Shown: positions 50,873-60,488 of the stretch, piece by piece
Layout: the number at the start of each line of letters is the position of its first letter
Numbering within the stretch: position 1 is the stretch's first letter
Source of the DNA: Alphaproteobacteria bacterium UBA3650
GTDB taxonomy: Bacteria > Pseudomonadota > Alphaproteobacteria > CAAHEQ01 > UBA3637
Assembly (NCBI GenBank): GCA_002373815.1
Contig: DFKH01000083.1
Coordinates: forward strand, 1-64,000
Direction: 5' to 3'
Length of the DNA stretch: 64,000 bases
Translations under genes and position numbers: made by a program
Notes under the pieces: generated by a model
Seen by the model: only the letters and a program-made list of their open reading frames with translations
The model's database searches: none
Told to the model about the DNA's origin: nothing

Positions 50873-52132
50873 TTATTCCCCTTTCAGCCACTTACAAATG
50901 GTTTTATAAGATGGCGTTTTACATTTTGGCCCCATAATGGCTACCGTTGGCGCAGTAGAAAACATCTGCTTTGCCACACGTTTAACGTCCTTTAACGTCA
51001 CAGATTTATACATTTTACACATTTCCGCAGTATCAACCAATTTTCCCAAACTGGCAAACCCAACCGCCAAACCATCCGCCCCCTTTGACAAGTGATCGTC
51101 TTGTAACAACTCTTTTGTCATTATATTCTTTTTGGCCAATTCAACTTCCTGTCTTGTTACTGTTTGAGTGAAATTAGCATATTCTTTGGACACAATTTTC
51201 AAAACGTCATTGACATTTTCTGGGCTAACCTGCAAACGAATTCCATAAACGCGAATGGAATCTTTTATATATCCCATGGGCATAATGGAATAAGCCCAAC
51301 CTCTTCCACGAATCAATCGATATAATCTGGAAGTAAATCCCTTGCCCAAAATATGCAGCGCCACACTCGCTGCAAAATAATCCTTTGATCCACATTTTGG
51401 CGATTCAAACCCCATAAAAATCCAATCTTGATTTTGATTGCGAATTTTGGTTTTCATCCCACCTTCATACTTGGCCTCGATTCTGGGTAATGTTACTTTT
51501 CGCGTAAATTTTGTCAGCAGTTTTTCACACAATCCTACAAACTTTTTATGTGTAATAGCCCCTTGGGCTGCACACACCAAAATATTATTTGCAAAATGTT
51601 CTTTCCAATATTTTCGAACTTGTTTTGCCGTCAATTTGGAAACACTTTCTTTGGTGCCTATACATGTATATGCTATTTTTGTTCTAGGATAGGCTGTTTT
51701 GAGCCATAATTCTCCAAAAACAGTATCTGGTTTATCCCAAACCATATCTATTTCGCGCAAGACAACTTGCTTTTCTTTTTCAAATCTTTCCTCGGGAAAA
51801 GTGCTTTCTTGCAACATCTCTGTCCATAATTTCAATGCTGGCTCCACATCCGATTTCAGCACTCGAATGGGATAACGATTTGCCCATGATGATGTCAGTC
51901 CATCATAAGCAGCGCCCAAATCCGCTAATTTTTGTGTCAAAACATCCGTCGATTTTTTGTTTGTCCCCTCAAAAATCATGTGTTCCATAAGGTGAGTAAT
52001 ACCCTTTTCAGATGTCTTTTCATGAGCTCCGCCACAATTAAAACACAGACACATTCCAACGGCCCGCGCACCTTTACGCTCGTCCGTCAAAACACGAATC
52101 CCGTTTTTAAGTGTCGTACATTTAATCGCCAT
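50873..52132 (-). CDS. M16-family zinc peptidase inside the oad cluster
   Basis: The 419-residue protein has HLMEH (H47, E50, H51) with the later ERFEKEKQVVLREIDMV acid region and LHILGKGFTSRLYRLIRG. The zinc site is intact. Its stop abuts oadB and its start abuts oadA without spacing, so it is part of the oad transcript. It pairs with the M16 gene at 44623; the two may form a hetero-oligomer like mitochondrial processing peptidase, though both retain the catalytic motif. Nothing known links M16 enzymes to the sodium pump. Confidence 0.88.
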   Translation of the reverse strand: MAIKCTTLKNGIRVLTDERKGARAVGMCLCFNCGGAHEKTSEKGITHLMEHMIFEGTNKKSTDVLTQKLADLGAAYDGLTSSWANRYPIRVLKSDVEPALKLWTEMLQESTFPEERFEKEKQVVLREIDMVWDKPDTVFGELWLKTAYPRTKIAYTCIGTKESVSKLTAKQVRKYWKEHFANNILVCAAQGAITHKKFVGLCEKLLTKFTRKVTLPRIEAKYEGGMKTKIRNQNQDWIFMGFESPKCGSKDYFAASVALHILGKGFTSRLYRLIRGRGWAYSIMPMGYIKDSIRVYGIRLQVSPENVNDVLKIVSKEYANFTQTVTRQEVELAKKNIMTKELLQDDHLSKGADGLAVGFASLGKLVDTAEMCKMYKSVTLKDVKRVAKQMFSTAPTVAIMGPKCKTPSYKTICKWLKGE

Positions 52133-53914
52133 TTATACCTCCGCGATTTTATCTCCTGTTTTGATATTATCACCCTTTTTCACAAACAGGTGTTTTACTG
52201 TGCCATCAGTACTGGCTTTGATGGGCGTTTCCATTTTCATCACTTCCACCACCACCAAAGTATCACCCGATTTTACAGGTTGTCCTTCTGATACCAACAC
52301 TTGTGTTACCATACCTGGCATTGGCGCGGTAATCACACCACCTGTCGCTGTTGGTTCAGCCTTTTGTTCGCTTTTCGGAGCTTCTGTTTTCTCTTCTCCG
52401 ATTGTATATTCTTTGCCGTTCACAATGGCTTTGTTTCCATCAAATTTGACTTCAAACTTTTCGCCATTGATTGTGATAACAGAATCATTTGACTTTGGTG
52501 CTTCTTTAGGCTCATTCAGGCGCACAGCGACTTTGCCTTTGCCAAGCAAAAAGTCTATTCCCTTTTGCCCACAAGCCGCAGCAATAAAGATATTTTCATT
52601 TGTTGTTGGCAATTGAGCGTCTTTTAATTGTTGCACATAGTGTGCTTTAGATTTATTAGGATTTTTATCATTGATATTGAGTACGGTTTCTGTTGTTGGT
52701 CTTAACCCCAGCTGGGCTGCTGCCATTTTCACCACCTTTGAATCAGGTGCCACAGGTGTTTTCCCGAAATAGCCAAGCACCATCTTGCCATAACCTTCCG
52801 CCATCTTTTTCCATTTGCCATACATCACATTGTTAAAGGCTTGTTGAAAATAGAATTGACTGACAGGTGTTACAGAAGTTCCAAATCCACCTTTTTGTAC
52901 AACCTCTTGCATTGCATTGATAATCTCATTGTATTTGTCCATAATATTGTTATCACGCAACATTTGTGTGTTGGCTGTCAATGCCCCACCCGGCATAGGT
53001 GAAAACGGGATACGTGGATCCACATGTAAGGCCTCAGGGGGCAAATAATATTTACTTAAAGCCTCTTTCAAATCTTCTTCCACGTGCATGACTTTATCCA
53101 CATCACACATTAGTTCGTAAGGTTTGCCCCGCAGCGCATGCCACATAGAAACAACATCTGGCTGACAGGTACCTCCCGATACAGGCGCCAAAGATAAGTC
53201 CACCGTATCCGCTCCCGCCTCAATCGCCGCCAGATAACAAGCGAGTCCTGTTCCAGCCGTTTCGTGAGAGTGATAAGTAATCGGGCATCTTGGCCCCACA
53301 ATTTTTCGTGCTGCTTTAATTGTGTCATATACTGTTTGGGGTGTTCCCGTTCCACTTGCATCTTTAAAGGCTAAGGAATCAAAGGGGATTTTTGCCTTGA
53401 TAAATGCTTTTAATCTATTGGCATAAAATTCGGCTGTATGCGCCCCTGTCAATTTTGGAGGTAGACTCATCATGGCAATCGCCAATTGATGTTTCATGCC
53501 CGCTTTTTTAATACATTCTGCACTATATTTCAAATTATTAGGATCGTTTAGAGCATCAAAATTACGCACCGTTGTGACGCCATGCTTTTTAAATAAATCA
53601 GCATGCAATTTAATCAAATCAGAACTCATGGAATCCAACGCCACCACATTGACACCGCGCGCCAATGTTTGCAAATTTGCCTTAGGACCTGCCGCTTTTC
53701 GGAAAGCATCCATCACATCAAAGGCATTTTCGTTTAAATAGAAAAAAGCTGATTGAAAAGCCGCGCCACCGCCTGATTCTAAATAAGTGAGTCCTGCTTT
53801 AACTGCCTCAGATACCACTGGCAAATAATCCTTACTTTGCACGCGCATCCCAAACACAGATTGAAATCCATCTCGAAAAGCTGTACACATCACATTGATT
53901 TTTTTTGTTTTCAT
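52133..53914 (-). CDS. oadA: oxaloacetate decarboxylase alpha subunit (carboxyltransferase with biotin domain)
   Basis: The 593-residue protein has an HMGL-like carboxyltransferase TIM barrel (DSLAFKDASGTGTP, HSHETAGTG), the PYC_OADA domain (MPGGALTANTQ) and a C-terminal biotinyl domain with EVMKMETP, biotin on K560. It moves a carboxyl group from oxaloacetate to biotin, coupling to OadB. Pyruvate carboxylase subunit B is similar, but the neighbouring gamma and beta subunits favour the sodium pump. The N-terminus differs from standard OadA (VMCTAFRDGFQSVFG instead of TxLRDxHQS). Confidence 0.88.
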   Translation of the reverse strand: MKTKKINVMCTAFRDGFQSVFGMRVQSKDYLPVVSEAVKAGLTYLESGGGAAFQSAFFYLNENAFDVMDAFRKAAGPKANLQTLARGVNVVALDSMSSDLIKLHADLFKKHGVTTVRNFDALNDPNNLKYSAECIKKAGMKHQLAIAMMSLPPKLTGAHTAEFYANRLKAFIKAKIPFDSLAFKDASGTGTPQTVYDTIKAARKIVGPRCPITYHSHETAGTGLACYLAAIEAGADTVDLSLAPVSGGTCQPDVVSMWHALRGKPYELMCDVDKVMHVEEDLKEALSKYYLPPEALHVDPRIPFSPMPGGALTANTQMLRDNNIMDKYNEIINAMQEVVQKGGFGTSVTPVSQFYFQQAFNNVMYGKWKKMAEGYGKMVLGYFGKTPVAPDSKVVKMAAAQLGLRPTTETVLNINDKNPNKSKAHYVQQLKDAQLPTTNENIFIAAACGQKGIDFLLGKGKVAVRLNEPKEAPKSNDSVITINGEKFEVKFDGNKAIVNGKEYTIGEEKTEAPKSEQKAEPTATGGVITAPMPGMVTQVLVSEGQPVKSGDTLVVVEVMKMETPIKASTDGTVKHLFVKKGDNIKTGDKIAEV

Positions 53915-54075
53915 TTTCCTCTCCTTGCATAAGCAATTGCTAGGGCAACTTTATCTAAATTATTTCTTTCTTGAGCAAACAATGCCAATAGTTTCATGGC
54001 ACCAATAAGCAGAATCAAAAAGGCAAAAACTCCCCCCATGCCTGCTAATGTAATAAATAATGCTTGATTCATCAT
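53911..54075 (-). CDS. oadG: small membrane subunit, oxaloacetate decarboxylase gamma-like
   Basis: A 54-residue frame starts at 54075 after GGGGGAGGA and ends in TGA that overlaps the oadA ATG (ATGA). It has one membrane segment (ALFITLAGMGGVFAFLILLI, then GAMKLLALFA) and a short basic C-terminus (AIAYARRGK). Length, single span, and position directly before oadA match OadG, which anchors OadA to OadB. The usual histidine-rich C-terminal zinc site is missing. A second ATG at 54072 is also possible. Confidence 0.75.
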   Translation of the reverse strand: MMNQALFITLAGMGGVFAFLILLIGAMKLLALFAQERNNLDKVALAIAYARRGK

Positions 54076-54219
54076 TCCTCCCCCTATTGACAGATTTTAG
54101 GAAAATTTTTGCGCAATGTCAATGATTTTATGAAACAAAAAGGTACCTGTTTTTCCTATTTCTTGACAAATAATGGCCTTCGTGTTATACTGATTTATGT
54201 ATTTTTCAAAGGAGGACTC

Positions 54220-55725
54220 ATGCCCCGAAACAAACATCTTCAAAATGGTGATTTTATAAAGCTTGCCCCTTCAGGATTGGAAGAACCCAAAGTCAAGTCC
54301 TCGGATGATTACATTCATCTTGAGAATGCCCTTTTCCCTCGCTCTCAAAAGCCGCGTCGCACAAAAGGCATCAAGCGTGTAGCTGGTGTTGCTGCTGCGC
54401 TGACTCTTTTGTCCGCAGGAGGCATGAAATCTTGTTCCGATACTGAAAATACACAAGCAACGCAAGAAGCCAGAGACAAAGCACGTATCACTTGGCTTGC
54501 AGAAACAAGCGGTCAACAACTTCACTTTCCTGCAATTTCGCAAGAGGCAATCTATGACACTTTTCAAGCTTCTGAGGTAGCTGCTGAACAAAATACGCAC
54601 AATCACATTTTACGTGTTTTTCAAAATATTCCAACAGCAAAGGGTATAGAGCCTCAACAATTAAACCTTTGTGCTTCTGCCTTTAAAACCTTTACCACAT
54701 CACCCAAAGGTGTTTGTTTTGCCCCCAATGTTCCAGAATCTTGTTATACAAATTTTTTAGACATGGCTCTTTGTATGCCTTCATCAGATTTACAATATCT
54801 AGCCAATAATGAAATTGAAAAAATGTTGTTTGCTCCAGAAATTTTGGCTGCCAAAAAACTTTTGCTTAAAAGTCCTACAAATACTCAAGACTTTGCGCAA
54901 CGTTCTTTTGAGTGTGGATTTAGTTACAAATTGCATCAAGCCATGTTGAAACCGATTAAAAAACATGAAGGTAATGTATACTTTATTTATTGGGACAAAA
55001 CTGGCGCTCCAACTCTCTCTTCTGGTATCAATTTATCTGTATATCATTTTCTTTTGAAGTACATTCGCTTTCAAAATTCTTCAAAGATACAAAATATTTT
55101 ATATCCCAATAATCCCGAATTGCGATCAAAAGATCGTTACATAATACTCACACGCGACAATTTAAATACACTTACAAAGTATGTCATGGAAAACGACAAA
55201 AAAAAGCTTGATAATGCCAACAATTTTAAATCTCTTTATCATTTAAATGTCCACCCACAAGACAGAGCCAAACTGGACCAATATCTTGATCTTATTTTAA
55301 GCGGCGTTATACGGACAGCCGCAACTGACATGGGAATTGGCAGACAAGAACGTGGGCCCGAACTGTTTTTTGGCACACCAGATCATCCTATCCCAATTGA
55401 AGCTCCGAAAGTTGCTACAGATATCGCTTTCAGAGGAGGAAGTCTTAAAAAATCAAATGATTTTAGGAAAGCTTACTGCGAACATGATTGGAAAACAGTT
55501 CGCGAAGAATGTGTTCCAGGCTTTTTTAAATCATCCAATTTTTGGCGTCGTCATATACACGGGCATCGTTTTAGCTGGCGACAATCTCAAATAGCACGCA
55601 TTATGAATCCAAATTGGTTTACACGAAATACCTGGATTTTTGGTTTGTTAACACTCTCTTTTTTGGTGTCGCAACGCAAAAAGATTGTGCAATTCAAGCA
55701 AAAACGTTCAAAGGGCAAGATTTAA
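54220..55725 (+). CDS. membrane protein with a GH24-lysozyme-like segment
   Basis: Start at 54220 (AAAGGAGG upstream). The 501-residue protein has a hydrophobic segment near residues 55-70 (VAGVAAALTLLSAGG) and another near the C-terminus (TWIFGLLTLSFLVSQ). In between, at about 265-285, IKKHEGNVYFIYWDKTGAPT then LSSGIN matches the lysozyme E-x8-D-x5-T pattern of GH24 phage-type endolysins. Large flanking parts are unknown. It is not near other phage genes. A host muralytic enzyme or a domesticated endolysin are both possible. Confidence 0.5.
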   Translation: MPRNKHLQNGDFIKLAPSGLEEPKVKSSDDYIHLENALFPRSQKPRRTKGIKRVAGVAAALTLLSAGGMKSCSDTENTQATQEARDKARITWLAETSGQQLHFPAISQEAIYDTFQASEVAAEQNTHNHILRVFQNIPTAKGIEPQQLNLCASAFKTFTTSPKGVCFAPNVPESCYTNFLDMALCMPSSDLQYLANNEIEKMLFAPEILAAKKLLLKSPTNTQDFAQRSFECGFSYKLHQAMLKPIKKHEGNVYFIYWDKTGAPTLSSGINLSVYHFLLKYIRFQNSSKIQNILYPNNPELRSKDRYIILTRDNLNTLTKYVMENDKKKLDNANNFKSLYHLNVHPQDRAKLDQYLDLILSGVIRTAATDMGIGRQERGPELFFGTPDHPIPIEAPKVATDIAFRGGSLKKSNDFRKAYCEHDWKTVREECVPGFFKSSNFWRRHIHGHRFSWRQSQIARIMNPNWFTRNTWIFGLLTLSFLVSQRKKIVQFKQKRSKGKI

Positions 55726-55799
55726 CTCTTACGCACAAAAAAAGACTTGCTTTTCCTTTTTTTATCTTTTATATTCAACGGTAGAAGGGGGAAAATTTT

Positions 55800-57605
55800 A
55801 TGACAAAATTACCGACAAGAAATAAAAAAGTATTAGATTGGGTCAAAGAAATGACCGCTTTATGCCAACCAGATAGCGTGTACTGGTGCGATGGTTCGGC
55901 ACAAGAAAATACTCGTTTGTGCAACGACCTTGTGAAAAAAGGCACATTCATCAAATTGAATCCGAAGAAGCGCCCGAATTCATTCTTGGCACGCTCTAAT
56001 CCAAAAGATGTGGCCCGTGTAGAGGCTAGAACTTTTATTTGTTGTAAAAAGGAAATTGATGCTGGTCCGACCAATCATTGGGCAGACCCCAAAAAGATGA
56101 AAGCCACTTTGAAAAAACTGATGAAAGGCTGTATGAAGGGACGCACAATGTATGTGATTCCTTTCTCCATGGGGCCACTTGGCAGTCCTATTGCAAAGAT
56201 TGGCATTGAAATTACAGACAGTGCTTATGTCGTTGCTAATATGCGCATTATGACTCGTATGGGGGCAAAGGTATGGCCTGTACTTGGCAATCAAGATTTT
56301 GTGCGTTGTTTCCACTCGGTAGGCGCACCACTTAAAAAAGGACAAAAAGATGTCGCATGGCCATGCAACCCTGACAACACCTATATCACACACTTTCCAG
56401 AAACACGTGAAATTATTTCGTTTGGTTCCGGCTATGGTGGCAACGCATTGTTGGGCAAGAAATGTTTGGCTTTGCGTATTGCCTCCACGATGGCACGTGA
56501 CGAAGGGTGGTTCTCTGAACATATGCTAATTGCAGGCTTTGAAAACAAGAAAGAAAAGATGAAGGCCTATGTGGCAGCTGCATTTCCATCTGCTTGCGGT
56601 AAAACAAATATGGCTATGTTAATTCCACCCAAGTCTATGCCCGATTGGAAAGTCACAACCGTTGGTGACGATATTGCGTGGATTAAACCGGATAAAAATG
56701 GCGTCTTACGTGCTATCAATCCTGAAGCAGGTTTCTTTGGGGTTGCACCAGGCACAAATCCAGAAACTAACAAGAATGCCATTGAATCTTGCAAAGCTAA
56801 TACAATTTTCACAAATGTCGCTTTAACAGATGATGGCGATGTGTGGTGGGAAGGACTGACGAAAGTACCACCTAAACACTTGATTGACTGGCAAGGAAAT
56901 GATTGGACACCAAAATCCAAAACGCCGGCCGCTCACCCAAATTCACGTTTTACTGCGCCGGCGAAACAATGTCCTTGCATTGATAAAGATTGGGAAAATC
57001 CCGCGGGTGTACCGATTAGCGCCTTTGTGTTTGGTGGACGTTTAGCCACCAATACCCCACTTGTGTACCAAGCCTTTAACTGGCAACACGGTGTGTATTT
57101 AGCCGCTACAATGGGGTCTGAAAAAACCGCTGCTGCTGAAGGTAAAATGGGCGAAATTCGCCGCGATCCATTTGCTATGCTTCCGTTCTGTGGCTACAAT
57201 ATGGGTGATTATTGGAAACATTGGATGGATATGTTTGGTAAAGTGAAACAACACCCATTGTTCTTCCGCGTCAATTGGTTCCGTAAAGATAAAAAGGGCA
57301 AGTTTATGTGGCCAGGGTTTGGTGACAATATGCGCGTGATTGAATGGATTATTCGACGTACCTATAACAAAGTTGGCGCAAAAGAAACAGCTCTTGGTTG
57401 GATGCCAAACTATAAAGATATGACATGGCGAGGTCTTCAAATGACCGAGAAACAATTCGACGAGCTGATGTCTGTTGACAAAAAATTAGCTCTTCAAGAT
57501 GTCAATGCGCAAGGCGAATATTTTGAACAATTCTTAAAGGGTAATCGCTTGCCATCTGACATTGATGCAGAATTGGTTTTGCTGGCAAACAGACTCAATC
57601 GTTGA
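55800..57605 (+). CDS. pckG: GTP-dependent phosphoenolpyruvate carboxykinase
   Basis: The 601-residue enzyme has the GTP-class kinase motif [15 protein letters not shown] near 260-275, GDDIAWI, the hyper-reactive cysteine region within that P-loop, and [25 protein letters not shown] near 120. It interconverts oxaloacetate and PEP. Most Alphaproteobacteria use the ATP enzyme, so the GTP class is worth noting. It may work with the adjacent oxaloacetate decarboxylase cluster, fixing or releasing CO2 in fermentation. GGGGGA precedes the ATG. Confidence 0.95.
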   Translation: MTKLPTRNKKVLDWVKEMTALCQPDSVYWCDGSAQENTRLCNDLVKKGTFIKLNPKKRPNSFLARSNPKDVARVEARTFICCKKEIDAGPTNHWADPKKMKATLKKLMKGCMKGRTMYVIPFSMGPLGSPIAKIGIEITDSAYVVANMRIMTRMGAKVWPVLGNQDFVRCFHSVGAPLKKGQKDVAWPCNPDNTYITHFPETREIISFGSGYGGNALLGKKCLALRIASTMARDEGWFSEHMLIAGFENKKEKMKAYVAAAFPSACGKTNMAMLIPPKSMPDWKVTTVGDDIAWIKPDKNGVLRAINPEAGFFGVAPGTNPETNKNAIESCKANTIFTNVALTDDGDVWWEGLTKVPPKHLIDWQGNDWTPKSKTPAAHPNSRFTAPAKQCPCIDKDWENPAGVPISAFVFGGRLATNTPLVYQAFNWQHGVYLAATMGSEKTAAAEGKMGEIRRDPFAMLPFCGYNMGDYWKHWMDMFGKVKQHPLFFRVNWFRKDKKGKFMWPGFGDNMRVIEWIIRRTYNKVGAKETALGWMPNYKDMTWRGLQMTEKQFDELMSVDKKLALQDVNAQGEYFEQFLKGNRLPSDIDAELVLLANRLNR

Positions 57606-57608
57606 TTT

Positions 57609-59129
57609 TTAATATTCAACAGAATTGTTTCGAAGCGTTCTTTTGATCTGCTTACGGTGACGTTGATTAGCAAGTCTTTCTTCCTTTGTTGGTTTTTTAT
57701 GCCAATGGACGATTTCTTGTTCTTCCTCAGTCAAATCAGGCATTTCATATGTTAAATAACTTTTCTTTGCCTCATGAGGTTGAGGTGCTTGTTGTTTCTT
57801 TTTTCTAGATTTAGTTTGGATATTGTATTTGTGTGATTCAAAATTTGACGTTTCAATGAACGGAGAATATACGCCTAATGCATGGTCTGCCAATTGTTTT
57901 GGTAATGGGGTATCATGAATATTGACAATACACACGGATAATCCTGCTTCTTTAGCCTTTTGCAGAGAAGCCATAAAATCGGTGTCTTTGGTTAACAAAT
58001 AAATTGTATCAATTGAGGAATCAAAGCGAGCCAATGTCATATCATACACAATTCTGTCATCCACATCATACTGTTGAATATTCGCTTCAAAATCACTGGC
58101 TGTTCTTTTATTATGGGGTGTCATCCATTTAGTTTCTTTCAAAATGGAATAATAAGGTTCCCTTTGCTGGATAATACCTTGACTTACAATCGCCCCGTCA
58201 ATTTTGTCTGGTACATCCGCTCTTATGTTATCTTTGAGCGATTTTTTAGGATTTCTAATTTTGCTGTGCAATTTTTTTGTTGCGTAACAAATCTTTTCCA
58301 AATTTCCCACACCTAATCGTTTAGAAATTTGATCAATTAACTGAGAAATATTTTTTCCGTTGATTTCTAATTTATTATTGTGGAGATATGCCGCAATACA
58401 TCCCATATCCAACATCAAAATATTTCTTTTTATAGGATTTTTTTTACGCAAATCTTTTAATAATTTGGGCATATATTCTTCTAAATAAATACCTAATTTC
58501 TCTTGATCTTCCTTTATATTCGATATGGAAGACATCACTGGTTCTTGAGAAGTTAAAGAGGCATCTAATTCTGGTCTTTTGCCGTAAAAGCGAATCCAAT
58601 CAACATCCAAACCAAAAGCATTTGTCACATCAGCTGCATATCTCAGATCTTGAGGATTTCCCAATACAAAAACTTTCTCTACCTTGTGACGAATAGCTGT
58701 TTCCGCCATTGCATCCACCAGCTTACTTGTAACTCCTTTTTTGGGGACTTGCAACACAAAATCATCATCTGTCAATGTTTTAGGGTCTTTTTCAAAACTT
58801 TCAGGCTTCATAATCCAGGCCCCATAATCCATTTTTTGACTCCGCCCCCAAAATGTATTAAATTCCACTGCATTTGGTATTTTTGCTTTATGTAGTGTTG
58901 GTTTCATATCTTCTTCATTAAATTTTCTCTTACTAATGGGAAAAACGGCATCGTATAAAGGACGGGCGCCATAGTAGTTTACTTTCACCTTCAATTCAGG
59001 ATCACTTTTTTTAATTTCAGACACAGCCTTATACACAAATTGACAAATTGTTTGTGGTGTGTATGGTTCTTTGGCTTCTAAAATTTGATTTTTAAGTACT
59101 TCTCCGTCTATTAATAATACTGTTTCCAT
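57609..59129 (-). CDS. tandem NYN (PIN-like) domain protein
   Basis: The 506-residue protein has two NYN-like units. The first (about 1-200) starts METVLLIDGEVLKNQI, has KGVTSKLVDAMAETA, and VFVLGNPQDLRYAADV where a GDxDF motif should be, so some acids are missing. The second (about 240-425) has NILMLDMGCIAAYL and DTIYLLTKDTDFMASLQKAKEAGLSVCIVNI, close to a complete site. The C-terminus is basic. NYN domains are metal-dependent RNases. It abuts rho with 8 bases between the rho start side and its own coding end, all on the minus strand. Confidence 0.65.
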   Translation of the reverse strand: METVLLIDGEVLKNQILEAKEPYTPQTICQFVYKAVSEIKKSDPELKVKVNYYGARPLYDAVFPISKRKFNEEDMKPTLHKAKIPNAVEFNTFWGRSQKMDYGAWIMKPESFEKDPKTLTDDDFVLQVPKKGVTSKLVDAMAETAIRHKVEKVFVLGNPQDLRYAADVTNAFGLDVDWIRFYGKRPELDASLTSQEPVMSSISNIKEDQEKLGIYLEEYMPKLLKDLRKKNPIKRNILMLDMGCIAAYLHNNKLEINGKNISQLIDQISKRLGVGNLEKICYATKKLHSKIRNPKKSLKDNIRADVPDKIDGAIVSQGIIQQREPYYSILKETKWMTPHNKRTASDFEANIQQYDVDDRIVYDMTLARFDSSIDTIYLLTKDTDFMASLQKAKEAGLSVCIVNIHDTPLPKQLADHALGVYSPFIETSNFESHKYNIQTKSRKKKQQAPQPHEAKKSYLTYEMPDLTEEEQEIVHWHKKPTKEERLANQRHRKQIKRTLRNNSVEY

Positions 59130-59137
59130 TTTCTACC

Positions 59138-60406
59138 TCATTGATTCATCTTATCAAAAAAATCATCATTTGTTTTTGTTGCTTTTAATTTTTCAATCAA
59201 AAATTCCATTGCATCTGTCACACCCATTGGCATCAAAACACGCCGCAACATCCACATTTTTGGCAATCTATCCTTGCCCACCAACAATTCTTCCTTACGC
59301 GTTCCAGATTTCGTAATATCAATGGCTGGAAAAATACGTTTATCAGAAACTTTACGGTCCAAGATAATTTCACTATTCCCTGTTCCTTTAAATTCTTCAA
59401 AAATAACTTCGTCCATGCGGGAACCTGTATCAATCAAGGCTGTTCCAAAGATTGTTAAAGACCCCCCTTCTTCAATGTTGCGAGCAGCCCCAAAGAAACG
59501 TTTAGGACGTTGCAAAGCGTTGGCATCTACACCACCTGTTAAAACTTTACCGCTAGATGGCACAACGGTGTTATAAGCTCGTGCCAAACGGGTAATAGAA
59601 TCCAACAAAATAATGACATCTTTTTTGTGTTCCACCAAACGTTTCGCTTTTTCAATCACCATTTCGGCCACTTGGACGTGACGCGAAGCAGGCTCATCAA
59701 AAGTGGAAGAAATCACTTCCCCTTTAACAGAACGAATCATGTCTGTCACTTCCTCAGGCCGTTCATCAATCAATAGCACAATCAAGTGCGCATTTGGATA
59801 ATTGGCAGAAATTGCATGCGCAATATTTTGCAACATAACCGTTTTACCTGTTCTAGGCGGTGCCACCACCAAAGAACGTTGTCCAAAACCTTGGGGGCAA
59901 ATAAGGTCTATAATACGGGCGGTTAAATCTTTATCATCTTCCTTGCCTGTTGGTTCATGCTCCATTTTGATATTTTGTTCTGGGTAAAGTGGTGTCAAGT
60001 CATCAAAATTGATTCGATATTTCAATTCTTCCGGCTTCACGAAATTGACAGTATTGATTTTTTCCAAAGCAAAATAGCGTTCATTATTTTTAGGAGGTAT
60101 AATTTCACCCGAAATTGTATCGCCTGTGCGTAATCCCCAACGTTTGATATGAGCAGGTGCCACATAAATATCATCTGGTCCCGCCAAATAATTCGCTTCT
60201 GGAGAACGCAAAAATCCAAAACCATCTTGCATAACTTCCAACACGCCTTCACCATACAGTGTATTGTTTTCCGTTTCTGTCAGCTTTTTCAAAATAGCAT
60301 ACATTAAATCTTGCGTGCGCAAACTGGCCGCATTTTCAACGTTCAATTCTTCTGCATAGCGCAACAGCTCTGCTGGAGATTTTTGTTTCAAATCTTGTAA
60401 TTGCAT
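59138..60406 (-). CDS. rho: transcription termination factor Rho
   Basis: The 422-residue hexameric RNA helicase has an N-terminal Rho_N domain ([17 protein letters not shown]), a cold-shock-like RNA-binding domain ([18 protein letters not shown]), the P-loop [14 protein letters not shown] near 185, and the Q- and R-loop region ([32 protein letters not shown]). It has the normal length with no insertion. The minus-strand NYN gene starts just downstream of its stop. Confidence 0.97.
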   Translation of the reverse strand: MQLQDLKQKSPAELLRYAEELNVENAASLRTQDLMYAILKKLTETENNTLYGEGVLEVMQDGFGFLRSPEANYLAGPDDIYVAPAHIKRWGLRTGDTISGEIIPPKNNERYFALEKINTVNFVKPEELKYRINFDDLTPLYPEQNIKMEHEPTGKEDDKDLTARIIDLICPQGFGQRSLVVAPPRTGKTVMLQNIAHAISANYPNAHLIVLLIDERPEEVTDMIRSVKGEVISSTFDEPASRHVQVAEMVIEKAKRLVEHKKDVIILLDSITRLARAYNTVVPSSGKVLTGGVDANALQRPKRFFGAARNIEEGGSLTIFGTALIDTGSRMDEVIFEEFKGTGNSEIILDRKVSDKRIFPAIDITKSGTRKEELLVGKDRLPKMWMLRRVLMPMGVTDAMEFLIEKLKATKTNDDFFDKMNQ

Positions 60407-60488
60407 ATTTGTCCTTTGGAAAAAATGTAAAAGAATGTGATCGACCGACCACGTGATATATTATAGCACAAACTTTTTATTTGTCAAG

